DNA from: Gari tellinella
Taxonomy: Eukaryota > Mollusca > Bivalvia > Cardiida > Psammobiidae
NCBI GenBank assembly: GCA_922989275.2
Contig: OV277857.1
Coordinates: 5,332,001-5,396,000, forward strand
DNA length: 64,000 bases
Reading direction: 5' to 3'
The notes below the pieces were generated by a model. It was not told where the DNA came from, searched no databases, and saw only the letters and a list, made by a program, of their open reading frames with translations. The translations under genes were made by a program, and so were the position numbers. Numbering within the stretch: position 1 is the stretch's first letter; every line of letters starts with the position of its first letter. Below are positions 63,061-64,000 of the stretch, piece after piece.

Positions 63061-64000
63061 ATTTGCTTTGCATTATCATTGGTGCGTACAGCAATGTATC
63101 ATGTTGTAGTTAGGGTATTCATATGGTTTTATTCAGATGTTTAATTGATTTAACCATGTTTTAATACTTTCGTTATTGCTCCTTTAAACAGGCTTTGAAA
63201 CGGGAACCGGCATGGTAATAAAGAGATAGTTAAGAAATAATATTTTATTTATTCTGTCACCTGTATTTCTCCTAGATCTTATTGTGGATATTATTTGGTT
63301 GACCTTTTTATAGACATATGCAGATACTAAAGTTCTTTTTATACAGTATTTCATAGCACATACTGGAAAACTGTTTATACGTAAATATATTTCTTTAACA
63401 CCACCGGTCGTGCTTTATAAACAATTAGATAAAATACATTTCAACAACTGGAACATCTTTGTAAGTATACATGTGCAAGATCTTCGATTAATTCAAAGGT
63501 AATCGTAGACATAACTGATTGCAAAAAGGCAAACATGATCTGTGTCTGCTTTCCGGACTCAACCATAATAATGTGCCACATTTGTATTGCAACATTGCTG
63601 TTTCGTAATCCAAGTACAACATTTAAACAAAGTATGCATTCTTCTTCACTTGACATACTTAAATTAAAAATTTACTTAGATTAATATTTTTATTTACAAC
63701 TGGACGTCAGACTCTAATTTGTACTCGTTAACATTAGTTTGAAAGAATGAATAATTTTCAAAGTCAATCTGATATACACATAATTGTCATAGTAAGCATT
63801 CGAATACATGAAGTACAGACGAAAGCATAAGTTGGTTCACAACAATTCGCAGTCATTTCCATCGACCACGGAGGCATTGGCGTATTGCTATAGCTGACAT
63901 ATAGTTATATATGTTTACATATGATTTTTCAAAGTAAAATTATACGTATTTTATAAACAAAATTTGCCTGTGTCAAAACCGTATGCCTACAATTTTAAAA
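63061..64000. other. No gene seen
   Basis: AT-rich unique sequence to the window end. A 71-aa minus-strand ORF (63441-63656) with several cysteines resembles no family I know. Confidence 0.4.

Overview
The window looks like non-coding, repeat-dense DNA of an animal, most likely a bivalve mollusc (inference: AT-rich sequence, no operons or long host ORFs, a tRNA-derived SINE with a molluscan-type body, and many short palindromic DNA transposons). I found no host protein-coding gene and no tRNA or rRNA gene. The only long intact ORF (14394-17810, 1138 aa) is the endonuclease/reverse-transcriptase protein of an APE-type non-LTR retrotransposon. It carries a 2A-like ribosome-skipping motif near its N-terminus and overlaps a small upstream ORF through a TAATG stop/start. 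The second protein-coding trace is a broken PIF/Harbinger transposase (about 20082-20640) inside a 2.3-kb element that I could delimit exactly by its inverted ends and a TTA duplication. This element has long subterminal arrays of a CCGTA motif repeated every 10-11 bp.

Most of the rest is made of short non-autonomous elements. I use these local names. MITE-A: TA target, Tc1/mariner-like CAGTGGAGAA ends, about 246 bp, several near-identical copies. MITE-B, C and D: TTAA target, ends starting CCCTTT or similar, piggyBac-like. MITE-E and F: TA target, ends CAGTAAAACC and CAGTGCTCCC. MITE-G: Harbinger-like GGGCCCGTC ends in CTGG/CAGG sites. MITE-H: CAGGGCTGCC ends with a 6-bp duplication. J, K and L are foldback elements. 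Three related hairpin cores recur inside them. Core 1 is CAAACAG...GATCAGACGCC and its complement (in A, B, F, one H and one D copy). Core 2 is CTTAAAGCAGG...GCAGAATGCGCC or an AGCTCC variant (in C, E and two H copies). Core 3 is GATCAGAGGGCTCC (in D). The same core therefore sits between ends of quite different transposon superfamilies, and its two arms change together from copy to copy.

Layout. 1-13.9 kb: scattered MITEs, a perfect 59-bp-arm hairpin (7124-7253) and a SINE remnant. 13.9-18.1 kb: the retrotransposon. 18.1-21.9 kb: a nest of at least five insertions in one older repeat, whose less disturbed paralogue lies at 12.78-13.2 kb. 22-60 kb: MITEs every 0.3-1 kb, some back-to-back on one shared TTAA or TA, SINE copies at about 30.7, 34.6 and 52.4 kb, and two copies of a larger foldback repeat (34.8-35.2 and 47.2-47.7 kb). 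60-64 kb: mostly unique DNA. A few repeat-free islands (about 6.4, 24.5, 49.0, 54.7 and 62.1 kb) could be regulatory, but only composition and short motifs point that way.

No transposase able to move the TA, TTAA or 6-bp families is present here, so those families must depend on elements elsewhere in the genome. All family assignments rest on reading termini and target duplications by eye; no database search was run.
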